DNA of 64,000 bases from the NCBI GenBank assembly GCA_947303395.1, contig CAMYYD010000002.1, positions 184,938 through 248,937 on the forward strand, read 5' to 3'. The stretch comes from an uncultured Bacteroidales bacterium (GTDB taxonomy: Bacteria > Bacteroidota > Bacteroidia > Bacteroidales > F082). The stretch's first letter is position 1. Each line of letters begins with the position of its first letter. A model generated the notes under the pieces. The model made no database searches. It saw nothing but the letters and a program-made list of their open reading frames with translations, and was not told the DNA's origin. Positions 36,201 through 44,756 of this stretch are shown one piece after another. The position numbers and the translations under genes are program-made.

Positions 36201-36515
36201 CACCAATCCATCCTCATCCACCATTATGCTGATTTCTTCAAGGTCGTCTACATAATGCGCACTGTTCGACTCGCTCAGCATACCCGGAATATTACCAAAC
36301 AGACTGATTTTATTAAGATTTAGCGCATTTACATCAATTCCTGCAGCCGCCAGTTCATCAAAAGAAATCCTGTACATTCCATCCTCAACCACACCTATCT
36401 TATATATTGTCCCTTCGCTAAGCACAGATGTATCTGTATATTCTTGAGCCGAGACGACATCAAGACTTAATGCGAATACTAATAAAAACAATATTTTATA
36501 CAAAAGACGTGTCAT
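33201..36515 (-). CDS. porU: T9SS sortase PorU, downstream copy
   Basis: A 1104-aa C25-family protein that removes the C-terminal domain of T9SS cargo and attaches the protein to the surface. After a signal peptide comes the typical SEGTIYKIGVVEDGMYRISFDELAAAGIDVNALN start. The catalytic pair is His627 (NYYGHGGVKG) and Cys661 (TGTCEFSAFD). It ends in a PorU-type C-terminal domain (NVRNYPNPFSDKT ... GIYIYKVYLNDSEG). Its ATG overlaps the stop of another porU gene by 4 bp (ATGA), so the two are coupled. The short signal peptide and position next to porV make this the more canonical copy by location. Confidence 0.9.
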   Translation of the reverse strand: MTRLLYKILFLLVFALSLDVVSAQEYTDTSVLSEGTIYKIGVVEDGMYRISFDELAAAGIDVNALNLNKISLFGNIPGMLSESNSAHYVDDLEEISIMVDEDGLVFYGQSPVTWKMGDNKFTYNTNYYSDTSFYFLKIDNRQDGKRMTVKVQPEGNPEGVITTFLDKKYHETDLHNYYHRGRKWYGETADGDNRSITVPFVFKNADLTKPGYIQTSFIGASKTENFKVMLKVNGVQIGSVIDIKKAGDYSFGVEKDISSNFSVMADELEVALQLISINTTSFVGLDYVSLNVWRSLTYTDEQLQFPVFADDNKPLRIVSIDEATQDMTVVDVTEPLSPKIQNFDIEDGKIQYKISCETPSSYVVYKESDLKSVKSINKIGNQNLHSVFSADMLIITHKIFAEQAEELKAFHEEEDGMLSEVVFVDEIYNEFSSGAQDVTAIRNFIRMVYKRSPELKYVLILGRGANDYKNVEGYDNNFVPPYEALNVVNEINAYVTDDYYGLMDNDEGEECLGLMDLGVGRIPVVDAYEAEIVVEKIKRYVNSVKNMGKWRNNILLFADDNKEYSKSNDLLDSQVTSLKPTFNVDKVYSDAYIRQKMASGAFYYPEVTSSILDKFDEGIMLMNYYGHGGVKGLSNSNLLRITDIDKMENRYRLPFVSTGTCEFSAFDDASFVSAGEIMFKMENGGAIGMYTTTRPTTSSINSRIIRTLYKHILTGNNMRTLRMGDFIRLTKEENASNSTNYLSYVFYGDPALRFTYPQKDIVIDRIIAGNYINDTAMVAPMDSVTMEGRVIDEDGSVAEDFNGFVYPKMFDNKSTYCTLNNSSTSGNYHEFTLFSDVIYEGKASVVNGSFSFTYLVPRSVNNQDGMARMSLYAVDTLNMTDASGFVDKIIVGGISTVPLDNEGPSIEMQWDGKLTANIHDPQGIYHYNTALGRNMTLAIESENSCNAMIVNEFFEQTADDYTSGTLSVDLNLPEGRNVLTLKAWDTHDNSNAASIIVDIERVNNKTLKNVRNYPNPFSDKTCFTVEYDKLSVTADVVIEVYNVAGSRVNALTYNNLATPYLRMEWDGCDENGHLLQSGIYIYKVYLNDSEGNDYHTTQRMIIIR

Positions 36516-39500
36516 CTAGCGATTACTAATTTAGAAAAACCAGTTTCTGTCTCATTATTTGAGTTTGTCATCATCACATTATAAACATAAACACCTGAAG
36601 GCAATGTCATGCCGTTATTCGCCCTGCCATCCCAGTAAATCGGCTCGATTCTCGTCGAAGTACCGCTTCGGCTGTCTCTGATAGTCTTCACCAGCTGTCC
36701 GTTGATATTGTAAATGTTTATTGTGATATCAATATCTCCTTTTTGATTATGCTCAAACATGAAATTCGTGTATGTCGTCATCGGGTTTGGAGCGTTGAAA
36801 ACATTCTCGACAGTCATATTTCCACTCTTCACAACAGTGAAATCAAGCGAAACGCTGGTTGAATTGTTATAAATATCCCACACTTTAAACACCAGATGAT
36901 GGTCTCCTTCGTTGAGTCCATACAAATGGTAAGCTATTGTGCCATAATCATTTGGATTAGCAGGAGCATCGTAAAACGAGTTCAAAGTATATGATTTGTT
37001 TGTGGCTCCTGTTATCGTCACCGTAATATCATGTCCTATGCCGATTCCGGTGGTATTGATACCGTTTTTATCTCTTACAAATGCGCAAAACATAGGATTT
37101 TCGTTTGTCAAGCCGCCATTTACAAACAATGTGTCGTCAATAAACACTCGTGCTTCCGGACCATCAATATCAGGAATAGCCGTATCGTTATAGCCTCCTA
37201 CAATTACATTTCCATACGAGCCATTCGCATCTGTCATATAATCAGTGGCATAGAAACTTATCAAACCTTTGCCAAAGCTGTAATTGATATCTTTCGGAGC
37301 AGTGAATTTTACAGTGAAAAGGCCCGATTCAACTACAGCTTTTCCATCAAACAACACGCTATTACGGAGCTTAAAACCGACTTTCGGCCAGTCTTTGTCT
37401 CCTTTTGTGCGGTATGTGTTTTCTTTATCATAAACCGACACTTGTACAATCCCGTTGAAATCGGTCATCACCTCGCCGAAATTATCTCTTACTTCTCCAC
37501 ATAACTCTATAGTACTCAATGCCTTAATAGTATCATTAGCACATATCGTATCGGTAGGAGACGAAACAGGTTTCCCGTTGATTTTTGTCAAAACGACATT
37601 GTTTTTCGGATAAGCAAGACGCAGAGCAGGATCGCCGAAAAGCACAAACACCTTGGTATTATTACTGCTATCCTGCTTGGTATTGTAAAAAATATCACCC
37701 ATGGTCGGATATTCGCCGTTTTTCAGACGGAACATCTTTCGGTAGGTTCTTTTCAAAATTTCCCCACTGTTACTTGTCGTTCTCGCTGTTGTTATCATCG
37801 CTATCGCTCCGCCACGCTTGTTTGTAAACACTATCTCTCCAGCCGATGTCCTCGTATGGTCGTCGTAGCGGCTAAACTCACATGTGGCTGTCATAAACAG
37901 CGGCAACATCGGTAAATTATCCCATGAGTTGATGTCTTCTATCGTTAAAATTCTCTCGTCGCCCCATCCTACTTCGCCTCCGTGTCCATTATAATTGACA
38001 ACAAGAGTTCCTTTCTCGATTCTGTTTGTGATAGCTTCATTGATTTCCGGACAGCGTTGTCCACTCGAAGTCGCGACCTGATTGTATGCGTCAAGATAAA
38101 TTTTATCGACAATAACATCGCCACCCCAATATTCCAATGAATCACTTATTCTTTCAGAATTCTTAATAAAATCAGTCGATTCATCGTCACAAATCAAAGT
38201 GATGACCTTACGCCAATTACCCATTGATTTCACATCTTTCGCAATGTATGCCTCGATCTTATCCAACACATCATTAGCCTGTTCTGTTGTCGCCACCGGC
38301 ATTCTACCGACAGCCAAATCAATGATGGAAGTGCCATTCTCCATATTGCCTTCGTCATCACCAAGACATACAAAGAAATCATCGGTAACGACTGAACCTG
38401 TAATCACACAACTGTTAAACGACTCATATGTCGGAATGAAACACACTTCCGGATCTTTATAATTATATGATGCATCACCAAACAGCAGCACATATTTCAA
38501 TTTATGGTCGGCACTGCTGTTTTTATAAAGCATCTTGATAAAATTGCGGATACCGGCAATATCTTGAGCTCCACACGAAAACTCATTATATATATATTGC
38601 GGCTGAACGATATCTATCACATAATCATCCAGTTGCGCATGGATATCCATCAAACGCTCAGCCTGAGACTGAAATCTTGGATTCGTAATGATAAGATAAT
38701 CAATATCTTTTTTAGCATGAAGATTCTGATTTGCAACAACCCCCACAAATGTCGGCTTATTGAAACTGTTGCCGTTAAATGCGATAAACTGGTTGTTTAC
38801 ATCTCCTTTAACCTTAAATGTCAGAATTGACGACGACAAAGAAGTGCTCATCACCGTCGGGTTTATCGGGTCGGTAACATTCCAAATCTTAATTGAATTC
38901 GACGCATTCTGTAATCTATACTCATAAACTGCCGTAGTTACGTCGCATTCCGGATTGCGGAATGGCATCACATCTCCGCTCATCACCAAATTACGCCACA
39001 CGTTGATGGAAATATAATCCATCCAAGCCACCGACGAAGTCGCTGATCTGTTGTATGTCGCATTAATCGTAATCGGACTGCCTGTAACCGAGAATTTTGC
39101 AAAACATGCAGTATCCCAACTCGCATAGATATAGGTCGTAGAGTTCTGGAATGCTTTGCTATACAGTAATCTGTTGTTGTATTTCAATGTCATAGAAGCC
39201 GACGAGTTGTTTTTTGACGCCATCGACACCCTCATCTTAGCTTCTTTCGAGGTGTTCAAATTACTGAAACTGAATTCATAATCTCTCTGCATGGTTATGT
39301 CGAACTTGTCGAAAAACCAAGTGCATCCCATATTATTGATATTCGTCTCATCCTCATCTTTAACTTTATAATCAACAAACTCGCCCACTCTTGTCGTAAC
39401 GCTGCCATCAGGCACATCATCAATCTGAATTCGCCGGCCTTCCACATCACCGATTGTCATGAAAACATAAGTATAATCGGTATATGGATTTTTTATGTGA

Positions 39501-39898
39501 TTGTAATATTTTTTTGTTTTATTGTACTTCCAAACGACAGGACCTCGAGCATAAAAAAGTATGTAATCATTCTGATTGAACACGCCGTCTTCCTCGCCGG
39601 AAACATAAACAGGAATCTCATAAAGGTCATCCGGATAATAATCTTTATTGATTTTTGGCAACACGCCGCCACCATTATGGAACAACCTGATATTTCTAGG
39701 ATTTATGCTGTTTACGTCAACACCCATAGTCTGCAAGTCGGAATATGTGAGTTTATACATTCCGGTCGACGATATCGACATCTTATACCACGTACCTTCA
39801 CTCAGCAAAGAATTACCAGCTAGAGCATTGATGTTCAACGCAATAACAAACAAACAAAGCGTTAATAAAGCTTTTCTATAACGTATAATTTCCAACAT
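36512..39898 (-). CDS. porU: T9SS sortase PorU, upstream copy
   Basis: A 1128-aa C25-family protein with the same layout as its neighbour: signal peptide, SLLSEGTWYKMSISSTGMYKLTYSDLQTMGVDVNSINPRNIRLFHNGGGVLP, catalytic His639 (NYNGHGGEVGWGDER) and Cys673 (TATCEFSRYD), and a C-terminal domain (NAPNPMTTYTNFMF ... GVYVYNVMMTNSN). The NGHGGEVGWGDER and RYDD segments are the more typical PorU sequence. Both copies keep the catalytic residues, so both may be active with different cargo or be a sortase and an accessory protein. The ATG at 39898 is chosen over an upstream TTG that runs through the -7 box. Confidence 0.9.
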   Translation of the reverse strand: MLEIIRYRKALLTLCLFVIALNINALAGNSLLSEGTWYKMSISSTGMYKLTYSDLQTMGVDVNSINPRNIRLFHNGGGVLPKINKDYYPDDLYEIPVYVSGEEDGVFNQNDYILFYARGPVVWKYNKTKKYYNHIKNPYTDYTYVFMTIGDVEGRRIQIDDVPDGSVTTRVGEFVDYKVKDEDETNINNMGCTWFFDKFDITMQRDYEFSFSNLNTSKEAKMRVSMASKNNSSASMTLKYNNRLLYSKAFQNSTTYIYASWDTACFAKFSVTGSPITINATYNRSATSSVAWMDYISINVWRNLVMSGDVMPFRNPECDVTTAVYEYRLQNASNSIKIWNVTDPINPTVMSTSLSSSILTFKVKGDVNNQFIAFNGNSFNKPTFVGVVANQNLHAKKDIDYLIITNPRFQSQAERLMDIHAQLDDYVIDIVQPQYIYNEFSCGAQDIAGIRNFIKMLYKNSSADHKLKYVLLFGDASYNYKDPEVCFIPTYESFNSCVITGSVVTDDFFVCLGDDEGNMENGTSIIDLAVGRMPVATTEQANDVLDKIEAYIAKDVKSMGNWRKVITLICDDESTDFIKNSERISDSLEYWGGDVIVDKIYLDAYNQVATSSGQRCPEINEAITNRIEKGTLVVNYNGHGGEVGWGDERILTIEDINSWDNLPMLPLFMTATCEFSRYDDHTRTSAGEIVFTNKRGGAIAMITTARTTSNSGEILKRTYRKMFRLKNGEYPTMGDIFYNTKQDSSNNTKVFVLFGDPALRLAYPKNNVVLTKINGKPVSSPTDTICANDTIKALSTIELCGEVRDNFGEVMTDFNGIVQVSVYDKENTYRTKGDKDWPKVGFKLRNSVLFDGKAVVESGLFTVKFTAPKDINYSFGKGLISFYATDYMTDANGSYGNVIVGGYNDTAIPDIDGPEARVFIDDTLFVNGGLTNENPMFCAFVRDKNGINTTGIGIGHDITVTITGATNKSYTLNSFYDAPANPNDYGTIAYHLYGLNEGDHHLVFKVWDIYNNSTSVSLDFTVVKSGNMTVENVFNAPNPMTTYTNFMFEHNQKGDIDITINIYNINGQLVKTIRDSRSGTSTRIEPIYWDGRANNGMTLPSGVYVYNVMMTNSNNETETGFSKLVIAR

Positions 39899-39914
39899 AC
39901 AAATATATAATCCG

Positions 39915-39945
39915 CAAAGATACAATTAATTCCAATTATATCAAC
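39915..39945 (-). promoter_or_regulatory. Promoter of the porU-porU-porV operon
   Basis: TATCTTTG (39915-39922) and GTTG (39942-39945) on the minus strand with exactly 19 bp between them; a 16-bp leader precedes the ATG. The rest of the 236-bp porU-gldJ gap is very AT-rich with A-runs, and no clear gldJ promoter was identified. Confidence 0.75.
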
Positions 39946-40134
39946 GTGTTTCGCAAAATATTATTGTTGAAAACAATTTCAAAAAAAAATAAAAAAATTA
40001 CATTTCTTTAAGAAAAAAGTCGTATAATTGCATTTTGAAAATTCTGTATTGACAGGGGGGTTATTTTTTGTTGAGAATATACAATATTTTCGAAGGTTTT
40101 GAGTTAAACAGATAAGAAATAAAATTTGTATAAA

Positions 40135-41553
40135 ATGCATAAAAAGTTCAGATTCAGCGCAGTTTTGGCTATTATTTGTTGCAGTTTGTTATTACAGTCT
40201 TGCTTTAATAAATCAGAAAGATCAAGGACCACAGGCTGGAAGTATAACGAGCCTAATGAGAGTTACTTCTTCTTCCCTGAGCAGCAAGACCAACCGACAG
40301 GACCTGGTCTCGTGCCAATCGAAGGTGGAACATTTACCATGGGTGCAACTCAAGACAACGTGTATTATGAGTGGAACAACACTCCACGTCAGGTAACCGT
40401 ATCTTCATTCTACATGGATCAGACTGAAATCAGCAACCTCGATTATCTCGAATACGTTTATTGGATGAATCATATTTATTCAAAAGACGAGCCACAAGTT
40501 GTCAAAAATGCTCTTCCTGACACTTTGGTATGGCGTAACTCATTGTCATACAACGAGCCTATGATTGAAGTTTATTTCCGTCACCCAGCTTACCGCGATT
40601 ATCCGGTTGTAGGTGTGTCATGGAAACAAGCTGCTAACTATGCATTATGGCGTACCGACCGTGTCAATGAGATTTTGCTCATCGAAGCCGGTGTTATCGT
40701 ATACGACCCGGATCAGAACATGCAGAACAACTTCAGCACCGACTCATATCTCGCAGGACAATATACAGGTCAAGTTGAAAACGGCTTCATGGAATTAGAC
40801 CCATCACTGGGTGAATCAACACGTCACGTTATTCAAGAAGACGGTATCATCCTTCCAAAATATCGTCTCCCCACGGAAGCTGAATGGGAATATGCCGCTT
40901 TGGGTCTCGTAGGTACCACTATCGATGGCCGTACTGTTGAGCGCAGAACATATCCTTGGAACTCAGCAGGTTTGAGAATTCCAGAAGGCGAAGGCAAAGG
41001 TAACTTCATCGCAAACTTCAAAAGAGGAAAAGGTGACTACATGGGTAACGCTGGTGGCTTGAATGACGGCTACACTTTCCCATCACCAGTAAATTCATAT
41101 TATCCTAACGACTTCGGTCTCTACAACATGGCAGGTAATGTCTCAGAATGGGTATTCGACGTCTATCGTCCGCTGTCATTCCACGATTTCTTCGACATCA
41201 ACCCTGTTCGTGGTAATATGTATGATCCTAAATACGACACTCTTTACTCAAAATCAGGTCGCATTCACCCAAATAGCTTCAGCGTCAACTACAACGACGG
41301 TGATAAGATGTCGAACAACATCAAAAACGCAAGTGACGACAAACCTGAGAGCGAGTATACAAATGAGATGTATAAATACGGTGAAACCACTTTGATTAAC
41401 GATAATGCACGCGTTTACAAAGGTGGTTCATGGGCAGATGGTCCATACTACCTCAGCCCTTCAGTCCGTCGTTTCATGAACGAAAATCAAGCATCGGCAA
41501 CAATCGGTTTCAGATGCGCAATGAACATGATCGGACGACCAGCTAATTATTAA
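40135..41553 (+). CDS. gldJ: T9SS/gliding lipoprotein GldJ (SUMF1-like)
   Basis: A 472-aa lipoprotein with a lipobox LLLQSC (Cys22 or so) and a formylglycine-enzyme-like (SUMF1) domain. The segments TGWKYNEP, GPGLVPIEGGTFTMGATQDNVYYEWNNTPRQVTVSSFYMDQTEISNLDYLEYVYWM and NMAGNVSEWVFDVYRP distinguish GldJ from the related GldK/PorK. GldJ is needed for stable T9SS and gliding machinery in Flavobacterium. It is divergent from porU-porV and followed by murF, as recalled for F. johnsoniae. GldK, L, M and N are not in this window. The ATG at 40135 is preferred over a TTG three codons upstream. Confidence 0.88.
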   Translation: MHKKFRFSAVLAIICCSLLLQSCFNKSERSRTTGWKYNEPNESYFFFPEQQDQPTGPGLVPIEGGTFTMGATQDNVYYEWNNTPRQVTVSSFYMDQTEISNLDYLEYVYWMNHIYSKDEPQVVKNALPDTLVWRNSLSYNEPMIEVYFRHPAYRDYPVVGVSWKQAANYALWRTDRVNEILLIEAGVIVYDPDQNMQNNFSTDSYLAGQYTGQVENGFMELDPSLGESTRHVIQEDGIILPKYRLPTEAEWEYAALGLVGTTIDGRTVERRTYPWNSAGLRIPEGEGKGNFIANFKRGKGDYMGNAGGLNDGYTFPSPVNSYYPNDFGLYNMAGNVSEWVFDVYRPLSFHDFFDINPVRGNMYDPKYDTLYSKSGRIHPNSFSVNYNDGDKMSNNIKNASDDKPESEYTNEMYKYGETTLINDNARVYKGGSWADGPYYLSPSVRRFMNENQASATIGFRCAMNMIGRPANY

Positions 41554-41573
41554 TCAGACAACAAAAACTAAAG

Positions 41574-41600
41574 AGCCGTCTATTAAGGCGGCTTTTTTTA
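41574..41600 (+). terminator. Terminator after gldJ
   Basis: AGCCG (41574-41578) pairs with CGGCT (41589-41593) and is followed by seven T. The murF ATG follows at once, so read-through is the likely source of murF expression. Confidence 0.75.
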
Positions 41601-41605
41601 TAAGT

Positions 41606-42883
41606 ATGATTGAAAAAATATACGAGCTTTACAAAAAAGCCTACACAATCACCACCGACAGCCGCAACATCAGCAAAGACTGCATCTTCGTGGCATTGAA
41701 AGGAGAACATTTTGACGGCAATGACTTCGCTTTAAAAGTAGCTGAAGAAGGAATAGCCGCCGGCGTGATTGCCGACAGAGCAGATCTGCCAAAACACGAG
41801 AGATTATTTATCGTAAAGGACAGCTTGAAATGCCTCCAGGTATTGGCAAAACACCACAGAGAGCAAATCGGATTACCAATAATAGGGATTACAGGCACTA
41901 ACGGCAAGACGACAACAAAAGAACTCATTTCGGCCGTTTTATCAAAGAAATACAATATCATTTTTACTCAAGGTAACTTCAACAACCAACTTGGCGCTCC
42001 TCTCACTTTACTGAGAATCAAACCGGAAACCGAACTCACAGTGGTTGAGATGGGAGCCAGCCATCCAGGCGACATCAAAGAACTCACCGACATTGGCGAA
42101 CCTAATTTTGGCATCATCACCAATATCGGACGAGCGCATCTTGAAGGCTTCGGCGGATTTGAAGGCGTCATCAAGACAAAAAACGAGATGTATCAATATA
42201 TCGCCGAACACAAAGGCATGCTCTTCGTTAACAAAGACAATGAGCTGCTGATGGACCTCGCGCATAATATTAATAAGGTGACATACGGCAGCACAGATAG
42301 CGCTGATGTAAATGGTAAAATACTCTCTGCGAATCCATATCTCTCAGTTGAATGGAATGGCAATAAAATTGATACTCAATTAGTTGGCGACTACAACTTT
42401 GAGAACGTAATGGCTGCGATATGCGTAGGCACATATTTCAAAGTTGCTGCAAACGATATTGTTGAAGCATTGTCGAGCTACTGCCCTACCAACAATCGTT
42501 CACAAGTGATCGAAACCGGAAAAAACCGTGTAGTGATGGACGCATACAACGCCAATCCTACCAGCATGAGCCATGCAATCAAGAATTTCCGCAACATCTG
42601 CAATAACGCTAACATATTGATTTTAGGCGACATGCGCGAGCTCGGCAAAGAATCCGAGCAGGAGCATAAGATGATTGTTGAACTGATTAATGAACTTAGG
42701 TTTAATAACGTATATTTAGTTGGTCCCGAGTTCTCTAAATGCTCCGAGAACTCAGAGTTTAAAACTTTTAAGAACGTCGAAGAGCTCGCGCAACATCTTA
42801 ACTACCATCCTGTTTCAGGCTTCGACATCCTTGTGAAAGGCTCCAACAGCATACATCTCAACAAAATCATAGATTCGCTCTAA
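41606..42883 (+). CDS. murF: UDP-MurNAc-tripeptide D-Ala-D-Ala ligase
   Basis: A 425-aa cytoplasmic ATP-dependent ligase that completes the peptidoglycan pentapeptide precursor. The Mur ATP-binding loop GTNGKTTT is at residues 97-104, the lysine/glutamate region VVEMGASHPGDI follows, and DAYNANPTSM with LGDMRELG is typical of MurF. Length is slightly shorter than the E. coli enzyme. Its stop codon directly precedes the anmK ATG, so the two form an operon for cell-wall synthesis and recycling. Confidence 0.95.
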   Translation: MIEKIYELYKKAYTITTDSRNISKDCIFVALKGEHFDGNDFALKVAEEGIAAGVIADRADLPKHERLFIVKDSLKCLQVLAKHHREQIGLPIIGITGTNGKTTTKELISAVLSKKYNIIFTQGNFNNQLGAPLTLLRIKPETELTVVEMGASHPGDIKELTDIGEPNFGIITNIGRAHLEGFGGFEGVIKTKNEMYQYIAEHKGMLFVNKDNELLMDLAHNINKVTYGSTDSADVNGKILSANPYLSVEWNGNKIDTQLVGDYNFENVMAAICVGTYFKVAANDIVEALSSYCPTNNRSQVIETGKNRVVMDAYNANPTSMSHAIKNFRNICNNANILILGDMRELGKESEQEHKMIVELINELRFNNVYLVGPEFSKCSENSEFKTFKNVEELAQHLNYHPVSGFDILVKGSNSIHLNKIIDSL

Positions 42884-43969
42884 ATGATTGAAAAACATAA
42901 TATTATCGGACTCATGTCGGGCTCATCACTCGACGGCATCGACATTGTCGATGCCGATTTCTGGTTCGATGGTAAATGGCATTTCGAAATAGTTGCAAAA
43001 GACAATTTCGATTACGATGATGAATGGCGAAACGCATTATCCAATGCGTTTAATGTAGGGGCGAATAATCATTCGCCCCTACAACAATTGGATTATCATT
43101 ATGGCCAATTTTTGGGGCAAACAACAAAACGTTTTATCGACAAATTTCACCTGCAACCTGAAATCGTCGCCTCCCACGGTCACACAATTTTTCACCGTCC
43201 GCAGGAACATTACACCTTGCAAATCGGTGACGGTCAGGCACTTGCAAATGAATGCGGCATCACTGTCATCAACGATTTCCGTACAGAAGATGTGCTGAAA
43301 GGCGGTCAAGGGGCGCCATTAGTACCAATCGGCGATAAATTGTTGTTTTCGGATTATCCGATATGTTTGAATATCGGCGGCATCGCTAACGTTTCATACG
43401 ACGTTGACGGTCAGCGTATTGCGTATGACATTTGCATCGCAAATCAGGCATTGAATTTTTTATCAAATAAAAAATCAATGCCATATGATAAAGACGGTTT
43501 AATCGCACGGTCAGGCGTCATTGACAATCAATTATTAAACACATTGAATTCACATCCTTTCTATTCACAAAATCATCCAAAATCATTGGGTCGTGAATTC
43601 TTTGAGGATAATATCAAACTGCTAATAGAAAACCGTGACGATATTGCTGATATGATGGCGACGTTTGTGGAACATATCGCGATACAAATTGCTAAATCAA
43701 TTGATGATGTAAAGACGTGCCATGGCGCGTCTCTACAGATATTAATCACCGGTGGCGGCGCGAAAAACAAATTCCTTGTTGAACGTATTCAGGCACACAC
43801 AAAACATCAGGTCGTTGTGCCTTCCGATGATATCATCGATTACAAAGAGGCACTGGTGTTCGCTTTCCTCGGATTATTGCGCAGCCGCAACGAAATCAAC
43901 GTGTTGAAATCCGTCACAGGCGCGGAATCGGATTCTTCTTCAGGCAGGATTTTCCATCCAAACAGATAA
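42884..43969 (+). CDS. anmK: Anhydro-N-acetylmuramic acid kinase, with two palindromic insertions
   Basis: A 361-aa cytoplasmic kinase that phosphorylates anhydroMurNAc during cell-wall recycling. Hallmarks: GLMSGSSLDGIDIV near the start, ASHGHTIFHRP, INDFRTEDVLKGGQGAPLVP, NIGGIANVSY and LITGGGAKNKFLVERI. Two palindromes interrupt the frame without breaking it: VGANNHSPLQ at residues 58-67 and VKTCHGASLQ at 276-285. Both fall in loops just before conserved segments (QLDYHYGQFLG and ILITGGGAKN), so the enzyme is probably still active. The predicted protein is otherwise of normal length and ends SGRIFHPNR. Confidence 0.94.
   Translation: MIEKHNIIGLMSGSSLDGIDIVDADFWFDGKWHFEIVAKDNFDYDDEWRNALSNAFNVGANNHSPLQQLDYHYGQFLGQTTKRFIDKFHLQPEIVASHGHTIFHRPQEHYTLQIGDGQALANECGITVINDFRTEDVLKGGQGAPLVPIGDKLLFSDYPICLNIGGIANVSYDVDGQRIAYDICIANQALNFLSNKKSMPYDKDGLIARSGVIDNQLLNTLNSHPFYSQNHPKSLGREFFEDNIKLLIENRDDIADMMATFVEHIAIQIAKSIDDVKTCHGASLQILITGGGAKNKFLVERIQAHTKHQVVVPSDDIIDYKEALVFAFLGLLRSRNEINVLKSVTGAESDSSSGRIFHPNR
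43055..43082. repeat. 28-bp palindromic element (GGGGCGAAT type) inside anmK
   Basis: GTAGGGGCGAAT (43055-43066) pairs with ATTCGCCCCTAC (43071-43082) around AATC. It is read in frame from codon GTA as VGANNHSPL followed by Q. It shares the GTA...CTAC ends and length with the GAGACG elements but has a different core. Confidence 0.9.
43709..43736. repeat. 28-bp palindromic element (GAGACG type) inside anmK
   Basis: Identical over 28 bp to the minus strand of the element in the S8 protease gene (10293-10320). Read in frame from codon GTA as VKTCHGASL followed by Q. Confidence 0.92.
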
Positions 43970-43976
43970 AAAAAAG

Positions 43977-44000
43977 AGAGACGCAAAATTTTGCGTCTCT
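43977..44000. repeat. Palindrome between anmK and fabG
   Basis: Perfect 12+12 bp palindrome AGAGACGCAAAA / TTTTGCGTCTCT, 8 bp after the anmK stop and 19 bp from the fabG stop. With A-runs on one side it can serve as a terminator, mainly for the minus-strand fab operon. Confidence 0.8.
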
Positions 44001-44018
44001 ACTCGTTTTCAACAATTA

Positions 44019-44756
44019 TTAACATTGCATTCCGCCGCAGCAATTGATCACCTGTCCGGTGACATAGCTTGAGAGGTCTGATGCGAGGAACAACGCTACG
44101 TTGGCGACGTCTTCCGGTGTACCACCTCTTCTCAACGGAATCTTGGTTGCCCAATCTTTTCTAACTTCTTCAGGAAGTGCGCGTGTCATGTCGCTCTCGA
44201 TGAAACCTGGAGCGATACAGTTGGTGCGGATGCCACGGCTACCCATCTCCTTGGCGATTGACTTGGCGAGACCAATCAAACCAGCCTTTGATGCTGAGTA
44301 GTTTGCCTGACCTGCATTGCCGCTAACACCAACGACGCTTGCCATGTTGATGATGCTTCCACCCTTCTGACGTGCCATAATTGGCAACACAGCATGGATG
44401 TAGTTGAATGCTGATTTCAGGTTCACTGTGAGCACTGCATCCCACTGTGCCTCTGTCATGCGAAGCATCAAGCCATCCTTGGTAATACCTGCGTTGTTCA
44501 CGAGGATGTCGATTCTGCCGAAGTCTTCAGCAATCTTAGCGACGGTCTTTTCAACGTCAGCAAAATCTGCTGCGTTTGAAACATAACCCTTCACTGTTGT
44601 GCCGAGTTCGCTAAGTTCAGCGACTGTTGCATTAATATTATCTTCGTTGATATCAGTAATCGCGATGTTGCAGCCTTCCATGGCATAACGTTTTGCGATT
44701 GCCTTGCCGATACCGCGAGCGGCACCGGTAACTATTGCTACTCTATTCTTTAACAT
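44019..44756 (-). CDS. fabG: 3-oxoacyl-ACP reductase
   Basis: A 245-aa short-chain dehydrogenase that reduces 3-oxoacyl-ACP with NAD(P)H. The cofactor loop TGAARGIGKAIA is near residue 10, NNAGITKDG follows, and the catalytic Ser-Tyr-Lys set is SVVGVSGNAGQANYSASKAG. The C-terminus VTGQVINCCGGMQC holds three Cys where most FabG have a hydrophobic/Asp-Gly-Gly sequence. The ATG at 44756 is inside the end of the acyl-CoA dehydrogenase gene (14-bp overlap), so it is the last gene of the operon and coupled to the one before it. Confidence 0.93.
   Translation of the reverse strand: MLKNRVAIVTGAARGIGKAIAKRYAMEGCNIAITDINEDNINATVAELSELGTTVKGYVSNAADFADVEKTVAKIAEDFGRIDILVNNAGITKDGLMLRMTEAQWDAVLTVNLKSAFNYIHAVLPIMARQKGGSIINMASVVGVSGNAGQANYSASKAGLIGLAKSIAKEMGSRGIRTNCIAPGFIESDMTRALPEEVRKDWATKIPLRRGGTPEDVANVALFLASDLSSYVTGQVINCCGGMQC

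Noticed and set aside
40135..41553. PorK/GldK rather than GldJ
   Set aside because: No porL/M/N genes follow, and the TGWKYN and GPGLVPIEGGTFTMG...YYEWNN segments fit GldJ, as does the murF neighbour.
43709..43736. VKTCHGASLQ as a conserved functional protein motif
   Set aside because: It is the translation of an identical DNA palindrome inserted in unrelated proteins.
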